A DNA stretch of 34,512 nucleotides. Origin: a virus. The translations under genes and the position numbers were made by a program. The notes beneath the pieces are model-generated. The model did not search any database. It was not told where the DNA came from and saw only the letters and a list, made by a program, of their open reading frames with translations. Below are positions 1-7,239 of the stretch, one piece after another. Location: IMG/VR virus record IMGVR_UViG_3300047673_000553, positions 1 to 34,512 of that record; one strand, given 5' to 3'. Numbering within the stretch: position 1 is the first letter of the stretch; the number at the start of each line of letters is the position of its first letter.

Positions 1-684
1 ATGCAATACACGCTTCGCCTAAAAGGAATGTGCTGTTTTCTGTTCTTCGCCCTCTGTTTCAACGCCGTGTTGCTCTTCGTTCTGCTGTGGTCCGCCCTGC
101 TCTTCCAGCCCTTGCTGGCCTGGTTTGATAATGCGAGCTTTATGGTTAACGCCAACCACTTCCTGGCGGACTTCAAGACGTTGTCGTTTACCGAAAAGTA
201 TTACTCAACCCGCGATCAACTCTTCACTCTCTCTAGCCACGCAATGATCGGAAACTGCATTGGCTGGTTCAGCTACCTGTTACTCACTTTGCGAAAAAGG
301 GCAAAACTGGCAATCGTGCCCCTGGGCGTCATGCTGGTGCTCATGGCAGCGCTGAAGCCCGAATGGCTGGTAATGAGCATCTTTGGCTATGTGACTTCGT
401 ACATCAGCGCCGTGTTTCTTCACTACCACAGCATGAACGTGCTGCAGTTCTTCATCTCGGATCTCGCCGAAAAACATTACTCCCTGAACAATGTATCCAT
501 GCACCACGAAGCCACGCTCAGAGAGAAATGCACAGAAATCGCCGACGCCATCGGCAGCTCGCCTGAAGCAGTCCTGGACGATATGAATAGAAGGTTGCCG
601 GGCGTGTTATTGGGAATGTACGTCGCGGAACCGGATCGACTGTTCCCTGGGTTTGAATCGCGTTTCGTCCCGAAAAAGCAATGA
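1..684 (+). CDS. Hypothetical multi-pass membrane protein
   Basis: A 227-aa protein that I do not recognise. It starts at the first base of the window, so an upstream start and promoter cannot be assessed. Residues about 9-38 form a long hydrophobic stretch. A second hydrophobic block spans about 86-97, and one or two more lie at about 103-140, so three to four membrane spans are likely. The C-terminal 80 residues are polar, with charged helix-like segments, and probably lie outside the membrane. Base composition is like ordinary Pseudomonas chromosome and nothing marks it as phage. No function is inferred. Confidence 0.7.
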   Translation: MQYTLRLKGMCCFLFFALCFNAVLLFVLLWSALLFQPLLAWFDNASFMVNANHFLADFKTLSFTEKYYSTRDQLFTLSSHAMIGNCIGWFSYLLLTLRKRAKLAIVPLGVMLVLMAALKPEWLVMSIFGYVTSYISAVFLHYHSMNVLQFFISDLAEKHYSLNNVSMHHEATLREKCTEIADAIGSSPEAVLDDMNRRLPGVLLGMYVAEPDRLFPGFESRFVPKKQ

Positions 685-741
685 GCCAAGCAAAACCTGG
701 AACCGCGAGCAGGACGTCAGCACTCGCTCTATCTACGCCAA

Positions 742-761
742 CACCAGGTCCTGCCCTGGTG
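742..761 (+). terminator. Hairpin downstream of the membrane-protein gene
   Basis: A perfect 7-bp stem (CACCAGG at 742-748 with CCTGGTG at 755-761) with a 6-nt loop lies 58 nt after the stop of the first gene. There is no T-run directly after it, so it is at best a weak terminator. The remaining bases between 685 and 984 hold the tRNA-derived repeat and no gene I can support. Confidence 0.3.
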
Positions 762-775
762 CGAAGAAAATCCGC

Positions 776-860
776 ACGCCAAAAACCAAAAAACCCCTGA
801 TCTCTTTCGAAATCAGGGGTTTGGCGTATTGAATTTGGCGGTGACGGAGAGACTCGAAAC
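776..860 (-). repeat. tRNA-Ser 3'-end plus terminator, copy A
   Basis: This 85-bp block is about 92% identical to 1898-1982 (seven differences by eye). Read on the minus strand it holds the last ~25 nt of a tRNA (T-loop TTCGAGTC to CCGCCA, 836-860), a short spacer, and a strong hairpin of AAACCCCTGAT with ATCAGGGGTTT. The tRNA 5' part is missing: bases beyond 860 do not rebuild the T-stem. The end resembles Pseudomonas tRNA-Ser(GGA) (recollection). A displaced tRNA 3' end is the classic scar left at one side of an element that integrated into a tRNA gene. Confidence 0.7.
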
Positions 861-984
861 TTCAGGCTGAGACAGTGAAGTTTCGGTATTTGAGGCAGCT
901 TCCGAGCCAGCAGCAACACCCAACCGACTAAACGGTGCCTCTCAAGCGCATCAGGCTCAGCAAGGAATCTCGTTCTTGCAGAGC

Positions 985-1668
985 CTATGGAGAGTGGAAC
1001 GACCTGCCCGACGAGGGCAGCGCACCTTTGATGGCAACGACCGGGACATGCAGCGTGGGTTGTGTGATGTCATAGACCTGAAGTTCACACCCTTCCCCAC
1101 GATCTACGAAAACAAACTCCGCCAGATAAACCTTTTGCTTCTCAGGAACAAAGGTACTTGTGATCGGTCCGCAGGTGTAATCCGAGGAGACAGTCGGATT
1201 GGCGGTTACCTTTTTCTCATACTTGTTCTTCGACGGGTTGAATACATAGTCTTCGTTGTAAAGCGTGCGATAACCTGGCGCCGGAATTTGACTTCTGACC
1301 GTCGATGATCCGCCCACTTGCAATGTCTGGCCGGGATCGGCCTGTATTTCCAGCTGGGGGAACTGCTTGGAAACCGCACTGTTGAGACGACTGAACCATG
1401 CGCCAACTTTATTGCGAAACGGTTTGACGACGGTCCCAAGTTTATCGGGTCGTTTATCCAAGTCGTTTCCTCGAACTACTTCAAAATCTACCGGGTTAGC
1501 TGCATCACCTGATGCCTGCATGATCACTTTGGCGTGTAGTTCATCTACGGTGACCGTCTTCTGCTCCAGCATGATGCCATCGGTCCAGAGTGATGGCGCA
1601 GAACTGCGAGAATCGGTAACGCAACCGCACAACCCCAAAAATAGAGCCATCATGACAACTGTCTTCAC
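985..1668 (-). CDS. Hypothetical lipoprotein
   Basis: A 227-aa protein starting at GTG 1668, chosen because AGGGAAG lies just upstream and because this start gives a proper signal peptide. Longer in-frame starts exist but lack a binding site. The N-terminus is a short charged segment, a hydrophobic run and the lipobox LCGC around residues 13-16, followed by serine-rich mature sequence. This predicts lipidation by Lgt and cleavage by LspA, with an outer- or inner-membrane anchor. The mature part is polar with scattered cysteines and matches no family I know. It sits between the two tRNA-derived repeats, so it may be cargo of an older integrated element. Confidence 0.7.
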   Translation of the reverse strand: MKTVVMMALFLGLCGCVTDSRSSAPSLWTDGIMLEQKTVTVDELHAKVIMQASGDAANPVDFEVVRGNDLDKRPDKLGTVVKPFRNKVGAWFSRLNSAVSKQFPQLEIQADPGQTLQVGGSSTVRSQIPAPGYRTLYNEDYVFNPSKNKYEKKVTANPTVSSDYTCGPITSTFVPEKQKVYLAEFVFVDRGEGCELQVYDITQPTLHVPVVAIKGALPSSGRSFHSP

Positions 1669-1897
1669 TGCACTTCCCTGCGTTGAACTGCCGATGAGCT
1701 TCCAGGTATTTAGCGTTTCCTGAAGGCGATTACAAAACGCCACTATCGCGCAGAATCACAACCTAGGGAAACCGGTGAAACGCGGAAATTTCGCCCTTTT
1801 TATTCGGAACGCCAAAGCCTGCTTGCCTGAGCCTGCTTTTGACGCACCGAAACAAAGCATCAGCCCCCCCTATTGATCCTATCGGGTTATTTTCCAG

Positions 1898-1982
1898 ACG
1901 CCAGAAACCACAAAACCCCTGATCTCCTTCGAAATCAGGGGTTTTGCGTATTGAATATGGCGGTGAAGGAGAGATTCGAAAC
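1898..1982 (-). repeat. tRNA-Ser 3'-end plus terminator, copy B
   Basis: Second copy of the 85-bp block at 776-860. The tRNA-like 3' end (1958-1982, minus strand) reads TTCGAATCTCTCC through CCGCCA. It is followed by the spacer and the hairpin AAAACCCCTGAT with ATCAGGGGTTTT. Similarity to copy A stops exactly at 1982, and the sequence to the right cannot complete the T-stem or the rest of a tRNA. This is what a displaced att site looks like, and it is the best candidate for the left edge of the integrated element. Confidence 0.7.
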
Positions 1983-2144
1983 TACCCGTTTGCGGTTTTT
2001 TGAGCATACCCCCCCGGTTTATAAGGGCTGCAGAGGAGCGAGTTTTTTAATCTCAGTCCCATGTCAGTCCCATGGGTTTTGCGCGCCAGGTTGCAGAACA
2101 CGGACGCGAAGGCCGTTTCGACGTTTCATGTTGACCCATGGGAA

Positions 2145-2425
2145 AAAGGTAATTTTGGTAATGCGGCATGAGGCAAGCTCTGGAAGCCTTGAAAATCGGG
2201 GCGTTGAGAGCAGTAAGCAGAGGTAATAATTTGGTAAGTATGAGGTTAGAAAATTACCTTTCCTATGAGTAATCCCTTATAGCCCTCAAACCCAGTAAAA
2301 CCGGGCACTTCAGAAATTATTACCCTAACTCTTACCTAAAATTACCTCTTGAGGTAATGAGTGAAAGCCACGCATGACAAGGGCTGTAGCGCGTTTCTAC
2401 ACCTCGCTTACCAAAATTACCTTTT
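2145..2425. repeat. Cluster of GGTAA-N4/5-GGTAA motifs, probable integrase arm sites
   Basis: Four copies of a bipartite motif, two half-sites GGTAA spaced by four or five bases, are visible. Two are on the plus strand (2147-2163 and 2221-2237) and two on the minus strand (2331-2347 and 2409-2422). Single half-sites also occur near 2252-2258 and 2352-2357. The cluster begins about 165 bp from the tRNA-like core at 1958-1982. Repeated short sites at that distance from a core are typical of arm sites of tyrosine integrases, but binding of another protein (excisionase, repressor, replication initiator) is equally compatible with the sequence. Confidence 0.55.
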
Positions 2426-2457
2426 TCCCAGCCCACGTCTGAAAAATGGCCAAGACG

Positions 2458-2478
2458 ACGTCCCTTTCGGACGTTTTT
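2458..2478 (+). terminator. Terminator-like hairpin with T-run
   Basis: ACGTCC (2458-2463) pairs with GGACGT (2469-2474) around a 5-nt loop, and the plus strand continues with T residues to 2478. The stem is short (6 bp) but the shape is that of an intrinsic terminator. No gene ending just upstream was identified. Confidence 0.35.
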
Positions 2479-2724
2479 CACATCATGCAAATTGGCACTG
2501 GTCGCAAGTAAATCCTTGGTTACGCTGTGCAATACCAGAAAATAACGGAGAGCCAAGCAGGCTGGGCTTTACAGCCGTTTTGCAAGCGGACTGAGCGGTG
2601 TCGGATTCCCAGCTGGTGCGACCAGTGCCGAAAACGAAAACATCCTGTGCGGTAGTTTTTTCAGGGCGTCGCCCCTGCACGTCGGGCGTTTCCCTCCCTT
2701 GGCCAACTCGTCGACGCTCCGTAA

Positions 2725-2840
2725 CGCAGTGCAACTACCTTTGCTCTTTTTTGCAAAACCTTGCACTGCGTGCAATCGCTACAACGCCAACAGCCCCCGC
2801 AGCAGGCTTGGCCAGAGCAGGTGTTTACACCACTCTGGCC
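2725..2840. other. Two nested inverted repeats, possible structured RNA
   Basis: First structure: CGCAGTGCAA (2725-2734) pairs perfectly with TTGCACTGCG (2761-2770), and an inner stem TTTGC/GCAAA lies at 2740-2744/2753-2757. TTGCAC-TGC-GTGCAA (2761-2775) forms an alternative palindrome. Second structure: GGCCAGAG (2810-2817) pairs with CTCTGGCC (2833-2840), enclosing GGTGT-TT-ACACC (2820-2831), and is followed by an A-rich plus strand. Such strong, non-coding, closely spaced stems suggest a structured transcript or a protein-binding region; I cannot assign a known RNA family. Confidence 0.4.
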
Positions 2841-2999
2841 TTTGCATAAAAAAGGGACGCAAAGCCCGTCGGCGGGAGGGGGATAAGTGCTTTTTCAGAG
2901 TATTTTTTCGAATACACTGGATTTTTCATGGGCAGCCAACGGCCGGATCAAGTTGCCATCAGTCGCCTGATGATGTGAACAGGTAGGACGCCAGACATA

Positions 3000-3015
3000 C
3001 TGGACATTCATACAG
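3000..3015 (+). promoter_or_regulatory. Predicted LexA (SOS) box
   Basis: The 16-bp site CTGGACATTCATACAG has the CTG-N10-CAG form of the gammaproteobacterial LexA box, and its flanks extend the match to TACTG and CAGCA. It lies 18 bp before the start of the first gene of a two-gene operon, where LexA would block the promoter. The central ten bases only partly match the AT-alternating consensus, so affinity could be moderate. Confidence 0.65.
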
Positions 3016-3033
3016 CATTGATAGGTGCGGTCA

Positions 3034-3285
3034 ATGGACAGAGGATCTGCGGAAGGCGTAGCCGCGAAGTCGTCAGCGATTGCCCATTGGCAAGTCATGC
3101 TGCAGGACGACATGGCGTTACTCGCTATGCCAGGCGCTCACCACAAAGCTCTACTCTTCCAGGCTCATGCGCTGCACAGAAGTCGCGTTATTGATGCCGA
3201 CGATCTGGGTGATCTGCTGGAGTTGGCAGACGCTGCGCTCGCATATGCAGTCGAAGCTTTGCTAGACATCGGCACAGACGAGTAG
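3034..3285 (+). CDS. Small SOS-controlled protein of unknown function
   Basis: An 83-aa protein starting at ATG 3034; AGGTG about eight bases upstream favours it over an in-frame GTG at 3025. It is predicted mostly helical, with a conserved-looking core around residues 20-80 (HWQVMLQDDM, then DLGDLLELADAALAYAVE). No HTH, membrane span or known catalytic motif is visible. It is the first gene behind the LexA box and is followed after 7 nt by a second small gene, so both should be induced by DNA damage. By position it could be an antirepressor comparable to Tum of coliphage 186; that is inference from context only. Confidence 0.65.
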   Translation: MDRGSAEGVAAKSSAIAHWQVMLQDDMALLAMPGAHHKALLFQAHALHRSRVIDADDLGDLLELADAALAYAVEALLDIGTDE

Positions 3286-3292
3286 GGCAGCC

Positions 3293-3589
3293 ATGCACGT
3301 ACTCGTCACACCGATGCGTTTACGGGGTGTAGCACTGGATGCAAAAGAACGGCACCGCTATCCGGCGATCCGAGGCAATGTCATGGTGAACTCTACTATG
3401 TGCCATGAGTTGGGCCGCGCAGCTAATATTGCCCGAGTTGAAGTAGGCATGCCGCTCGATCCCGACCCACTGCCACCGCTGCTCGATGCCACGTTGGCAG
3501 GTATGGCGGTGACTGGCTTTGTTCTTAGCGATATCGAGTACATCAACAGGTGCGCTTATGCACAATCATGGTGGTGTCGGGAAGAGTGA
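3293..3589 (+). CDS. Second small protein of the SOS operon, unknown
   Basis: A 98-aa protein starting at ATG 3293, seven bases after the previous stop, with GGGCAG as a modest ribosome site. The sequence holds HELGRAANIARVEVGMPLDPDP in the middle and a C-terminal segment VLSDIEYINRCAYAQSWWC that ends shortly after. I recognise no family. Tight spacing to the gene at 3034 argues for co-transcription under LexA control. It may act with its neighbour in prophage induction or may be a morphologically unrelated accessory gene; there is no direct evidence for either. Confidence 0.6.
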   Translation: MHVLVTPMRLRGVALDAKERHRYPAIRGNVMVNSTMCHELGRAANIARVEVGMPLDPDPLPPLLDATLAGMAVTGFVLSDIEYINRCAYAQSWWCREE

Positions 3590-3608
3590 GGAAATTGCGA
3601 GAAGTAAC

Positions 3609-3629
3609 GGGGCGCAAAACTACCGCCCC
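3609..3629. terminator. GC-rich hairpin between convergent genes
   Basis: GGGGCG (3609-3614) pairs with CGCCCC (3624-3629) around a 9-nt loop. It lies between the plus-strand SOS operon ending at 3589 and the minus-strand gene ending at 3653, where a shared bidirectional terminator is expected. The T-run after the stem is poor on both strands. Confidence 0.45.
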
Positions 3630-3652
3630 TTCCATATGTTCCAATCACGTGT

Positions 3653-4858
3653 CTATCGATTGTTACCAGGCAGCTTATCAATGAAATAGAGGGGGTGCTG
3701 CTTCACCAATCGCCTTGCCGGGATCAACGCTTGTAACTCACTACTCAAAGCACTCGTTGCGACCAATCCTGCACCAAACATTTTTGTTAGCGTATCTACC
3801 CACGGAACGCCAACAATAGTTCCAATTAGACCAGTGCCATTTGCTAAATAAGCTCCACCCCCTGCGCCTAGAACGACCTTAGAAATTGCAGCAATCTTCA
3901 GCTTCTCCCAATCGACAGCCAATTTTTCCTTTGCTACCCGAAACTCATTGCTTAACGTTACGAGTGCTTTCTGATATGTATCGGATTCCAAACTTGAGGC
4001 TTTACCCTGCAACTGAACGCTTCTTCGTAAGTACGCCCGCAAATTATTCATGCCCGGCAATATGTACTTTCGAAGCTTCTGCACCTCATTCCAACTCATT
4101 TCCTTCAATGCATCATGAAAGCTCTGCGGTTCCAAAATATCAAAATCAAGCTGAATTGATTTTCGTACCGGTTCCGTGACACTATATTGATGCTGCCTTA
4201 ACATTGACCCAAACTCTGCACTTGCACTGAGTATTTGTTGATTTGGTTGATCGAACGCCAACGGAGACAAACCCAATGCATGAGAAAGCCGTAAATACTT
4301 TAACGCCCGGCCTAATCTTAACTCTGCGAACATCGACCATTCTTCATCAACATCAGAAAATCTAGCCGGAGGGCGTGTTTCAATCATCTGATACTTAGAT
4401 GGAAAACCACCGATCGAAATAAGTGCTCCGCGAATATAACTATCAATTCCGAGTGGAGGCTTGACGTGTTGATATCTATCTGGAGCAGCCGCATCCAATA
4501 GATTGGCATTAGTAATCGCGCTATGCCAAATCAGATAATTCATACCTGCATCTACAGTAGGCAGTGGTCCCTCTGGGGTCAAGCGCACTATTCCTCTGCT
4601 TCGCAGTACCGACGTATCAGACAACATGCGCTGCATGCCATCAGAATAGTCTGAAGTTCTAGGGAATTTGTTTCGTTCAGCCCAAAACATGGACATACCA
4701 TTTGGAAATTTATCCTCAACCTCCATGTAATTAACAAGAGCGAGATCAGCGGGATTCGCCAAAGTCACAGAGTCAAAAAAAAGAATGGCTTTTTTTATCG
4801 CCACATCGCTCGGAGAGTCATCCGCAGGAACAATCAGTGCATCACAACGTTCAACCAT
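3653..4858 (-). CDS. Unrecognised 401-aa protein, probable prophage cargo gene
   Basis: A 401-aa protein starting at ATG 4858 with GGAAGG six to seven bases upstream. It matches no family I can name. The N-terminal ~40 residues read like a compact alpha/beta start (CDALIVPADD, ILFFDSVTLANP). The middle is long and helical. Residues about 325-375 are glycine-rich and hydrophobic (VVLGAGGGAYLANG, then LIGTIVGVPWVDTLTKMFGAGLVATSAL), enough for one or two membrane insertions. It is visibly A+T-richer than the tail genes and lies after the last tail gene in the same direction, with a 187-bp gap of its own. That is the usual site and look of a moron. Phage exclusion or a host-fitness role is possible, but nothing in the sequence proves it. 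Confidence 0.75.
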   Translation of the reverse strand: MVERCDALIVPADDSPSDVAIKKAILFFDSVTLANPADLALVNYMEVEDKFPNGMSMFWAERNKFPRTSDYSDGMQRMLSDTSVLRSRGIVRLTPEGPLPTVDAGMNYLIWHSAITNANLLDAAAPDRYQHVKPPLGIDSYIRGALISIGGFPSKYQMIETRPPARFSDVDEEWSMFAELRLGRALKYLRLSHALGLSPLAFDQPNQQILSASAEFGSMLRQHQYSVTEPVRKSIQLDFDILEPQSFHDALKEMSWNEVQKLRKYILPGMNNLRAYLRRSVQLQGKASSLESDTYQKALVTLSNEFRVAKEKLAVDWEKLKIAAISKVVLGAGGGAYLANGTGLIGTIVGVPWVDTLTKMFGAGLVATSALSSELQALIPARRLVKQHPLYFIDKLPGNNR

Positions 4859-5045
4859 ACGACACCTTCCCTTCAGCCTTTAATTTATACCCGCCAGTTC
4901 AATTATTCTCACCAAGCATATTACAGCAGGGCCTTTGCTCGGCTGCGTATCGACCAAGACGTAGCAAATGCTGCTATCAAGTCTATTTGCCTACTCTAAA
5001 AATAGCTTTAGGTAAGGAAATATCTGATGAGTGTAGCGGGTGCGA

Positions 5046-6023
5046 TTAAAGTGTGATCGGCCTGAGTTGCATTGCCATTTGAGCCGCCGTTGCCGCTTTG
5101 GCAGTAAACGCCGCAGTATCCGTCGGACTCGGCGCTGGTCCTGGTAAATGTGTGTGAGCGGCCAACTGGGTGTTCATCTGCTGCAGCAGGTCGAGTGTGT
5201 CGCAAACGACTTGGAACAGGTTCACACTTTCGGACCCGATCCAGTTCTTCGGCGCTTGCAAACGCTGACTGGTGCTGGCCACGCTTTTACGCAGCCCTTC
5301 GATCCGCTCCTGCATGTCCCCGCCTACCATGGCGTTGTGCTTTTGACCGACGACTAAGTTCAGATCCCGGCCAGTCGCCTGGTGCAGGTCATCGACCGCC
5401 GCCAGAGTTGCAGATCCACCGGACAGCAACTTAAGCGCGCCCAGCGCCTCAATTTTCTTGATGCCACCCACGGTCTCGGTCGAATGGTCGTCGACCATCC
5501 TGGTGTGATTCTGGAAGGCCTCGGTGTTGTCCAGGGCTTCGACCTCGCGCTCGATCGCCTTGTCCAGAATCTTGCCATCGGTTTGGCGCAGCCAGTTGCC
5601 GTCGGCGTCGACGCGCTGCTGGCAAGCCTCGCTGTGCTGCCACACCTGGTCGCCCTTTGGCACCCGGGGCAGGCTCAGACCGTGCGGCAGGATCTGCGTG
5701 ATGAACGGCTTGTGCGGCAGGCCATAGGCGAAACAGATCACGACCGTTGTGCCCTCCTCCGGAAAGCCAAACATCCCCGCTTCTTGCCCGCCCATCGGTG
5801 CCGGCAATGGCAGGCCTTCGAGGATCGGCAGATCCGGATCAGGCTCGCCATCGGCCAGCAGCACTTCTACGTCGACGCCAAAGCGCGGCCGGAAGTCGTC
5901 ACACAGCCCGGGCGCCGCCGGCGCATCCGGTACCGCGACCACGCGGCCAAAGCGCGGCAGGTGGTAACCGCCGCTCAATTCAGGAAATTGGCGCGCTACG
6001 CTGCGCTTTATTGCGTCGTCCAT
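5046..6023 (-). CDS. V: Baseplate spike / assembly protein V-like
   Basis: A 325-aa protein with an N-terminal domain typical of gpV/gp5-type spikes. After about 25 residues come GRVVAVPD, the acidic segment around FGVDVEVLLADGEPDPDLP, and the OB-fold motif GFPEEGTTVVICFAYGLPHKPFI at about 95-115. The remainder contains repetitive beta-type sequence and a helical tail with an AAHTH segment. It is longer than P2 gpV (about 211 aa), nearer the spike proteins of HP1/K139-like phages. It would form the membrane-piercing tip at the centre of the baseplate. Its start overlaps the end of the D-like hub gene by 16 nt, and it is the last gene of the tail operon. Confidence 0.8.
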   Translation of the reverse strand: MDDAIKRSVARQFPELSGGYHLPRFGRVVAVPDAPAAPGLCDDFRPRFGVDVEVLLADGEPDPDLPILEGLPLPAPMGGQEAGMFGFPEEGTTVVICFAYGLPHKPFITQILPHGLSLPRVPKGDQVWQHSEACQQRVDADGNWLRQTDGKILDKAIEREVEALDNTEAFQNHTRMVDDHSTETVGGIKKIEALGALKLLSGGSATLAAVDDLHQATGRDLNLVVGQKHNAMVGGDMQERIEGLRKSVASTSQRLQAPKNWIGSESVNLFQVVCDTLDLLQQMNTQLAAHTHLPGPAPSPTDTAAFTAKAATAAQMAMQLRPITL

Positions 6024-6700
6024 TTGATCGCCATTTGGTTGCCGGCGAGCGTCACACTAGTGATTCGTTCGCCTTGGTTGATGGTTGCACCTGGTCGCAG
6101 CCCAGGAAGGGGCGCGATCACCGCGCTTTGATTGCCCTGGTAGCCGTCGAACAGTTCGACCGGCAGCTGCAGCGCAGTGCGGGTACCGAAGAAGCTGTCG
6201 GCCCAACTGCCCACAAACACTTCGCCGTCGCCCTGCTGCTGCCAGATGAAGTCGGGGATGTTGAAGACGTTGGCCAGACTGTCCATCGCCAAATAGCCCG
6301 CCGCCAGGCTGTAGAAATACGGCGCTTTGACCTTGGCATAAGCCTTGTCCGGAACCCGAAAGCCCAGCCCGGTTTTATCGCTGATCTCGGCCAGCACCGC
6401 CTGCAGATCGACGTGACGCAGGTTCAGCGGCAACGGGTTGGCCAGGATCGATGACAACTCACGGCAAGCCACCAACTGCTGGGTGCTGTTGGCGGCGGTC
6501 GACCGTTCGACGTAGCCAAGGAAGTGACGCTGCAGCGTGCGCTCGTTGTAGCCGATATCCAGCGTCACCAGTCCTTTCAACGATTCGCCGGCCTGCACTG
6601 TAAACGTCGCACGGCCAGGGCTTTTGATGTCCAGGCGCACTTCGTCCTTGATCAGCGGGTAGACCTGGCCGGCGATCGTCAAAACTTTATGCAGCTTCAT
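6008..6700 (-). CDS. D: Tail hub / late control protein D-like
   Basis: A 230-aa protein starting at ATG 6700. It has the layout of the gpD/gp27 hub family: an N-terminal beta domain, a segment around YNERTLQRHFLGYVERS, then CRELSSILANPLPLNLRHVDLQAVLAEIS, a typical hub segment used by P2 D and Mu gp44. The C-terminus contains FIWQQQGDGEVFVGSW and a proline/glycine-rich end. It probably forms the trimeric hub ring that links the tube to the V-like spike encoded next. ATGA overlap with the upstream gene and 16-nt overlap with V show coupled translation. It is shorter than P2 D (387 aa). Confidence 0.75.
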   Translation of the reverse strand: MKLHKVLTIAGQVYPLIKDEVRLDIKSPGRATFTVQAGESLKGLVTLDIGYNERTLQRHFLGYVERSTAANSTQQLVACRELSSILANPLPLNLRHVDLQAVLAEISDKTGLGFRVPDKAYAKVKAPYFYSLAAGYLAMDSLANVFNIPDFIWQQQGDGEVFVGSWADSFFGTRTALQLPVELFDGYQGNQSAVIAPLPGLRPGATINQGERITSVTLAGNQMAIKWTTQ

Positions 6701-7239
6701 GTTTTGGGCGCCAGGTAGTCATCCAGCTTCTTGAGGGTCTTTTCAAAGCCGCTCAGTTCTTGGGCCTCGCTTCCAGTTCCACCACCTGCCGCGCCGCCGA
6801 CCGCCTGACCAGGTGCAGACTGGGCACTGACGCCGCTCGCTGCCCGTCGCTGTTCGACCTTCTCGGGGTTCGAGGCTTTTTCCGACAGTGTGAACTGGAC
6901 CAGCCAAGCGGCCAGCGTGTCGTCTTCCCGGGCGCTGACACCGTCCGAAAACTGCACCTCACGAATGCCGAACGCGGCGGCGGTATCGTTGACGATCCGG
7001 TACATCTTGAGCTGGCCACCGCCGGCAGTGGCCTCGGCCAGACGCATGATCGTGCGCATCTGTACCGCATCAACGAAGGGGATCATCAGGGATACCGCTA
7101 GGGTTTTCGGCTTGAAGCCCTTGTGAGCAGTCTCGGTGTTGCTGGTCTGGCCAGACATGTCATCGGCTTCGATGCGCAGGTTGGCGGTGATCTTCATCCG
7201 TTTGCCCAAGACCTGCTCGCCGTCGAGTAATAGCGTCAT
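6697..7239 (-). CDS. Tail-tip/baseplate protein, unassigned
   Basis: A 180-aa protein from ATG 7239; this start gives an ATGA overlap with the upstream gene, while longer in-frame extensions run into it. The N-terminal part has beta-rich sequence (KITANLRIEADDMSGQTS, then FKPKTLAVSLMIPF) of a kind seen in tube- or baseplate-initiator proteins. The C-terminal third is a glycine/alanine linker followed by a short helix. Its place just before the D-like hub suggests a role in joining the tube to the hub, as gp53/gp48-type proteins do elsewhere. The exact family is not recognised. Confidence 0.65.
   Translation of the reverse strand: MTLLLDGEQVLGKRMKITANLRIEADDMSGQTSNTETAHKGFKPKTLAVSLMIPFVDAVQMRTIMRLAEATAGGGQLKMYRIVNDTAAAFGIREVQFSDGVSAREDDTLAAWLVQFTLSEKASNPEKVEQRRAASGVSAQSAPGQAVGGAAGGGTGSEAQELSGFEKTLKKLDDYLAPKT

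Larger units (their letters stand above)
1983..2999. other. About 1 kb without a convincing gene
   Basis: Short open frames exist on both strands but none has a good ribosome binding site or recognisable product. The stretch holds a direct repeat of AGTCCCATG near 2056-2072, an inverted cluster of GGTAA motifs, a terminator-like hairpin at 2458-2478 and two nested hairpins at 2725-2840. If 1982 is the left edge, this would be the phage arm of the attachment region plus structured non-coding sequence. Confidence 0.6.

Noticed and set aside
2483-2775. Minus-strand frames of 68 and 83 aa over the gene-free region
   Set aside because: They run through strong hairpins, lack ribosome sites and give no recognisable protein; kept only as non-coding sequence.
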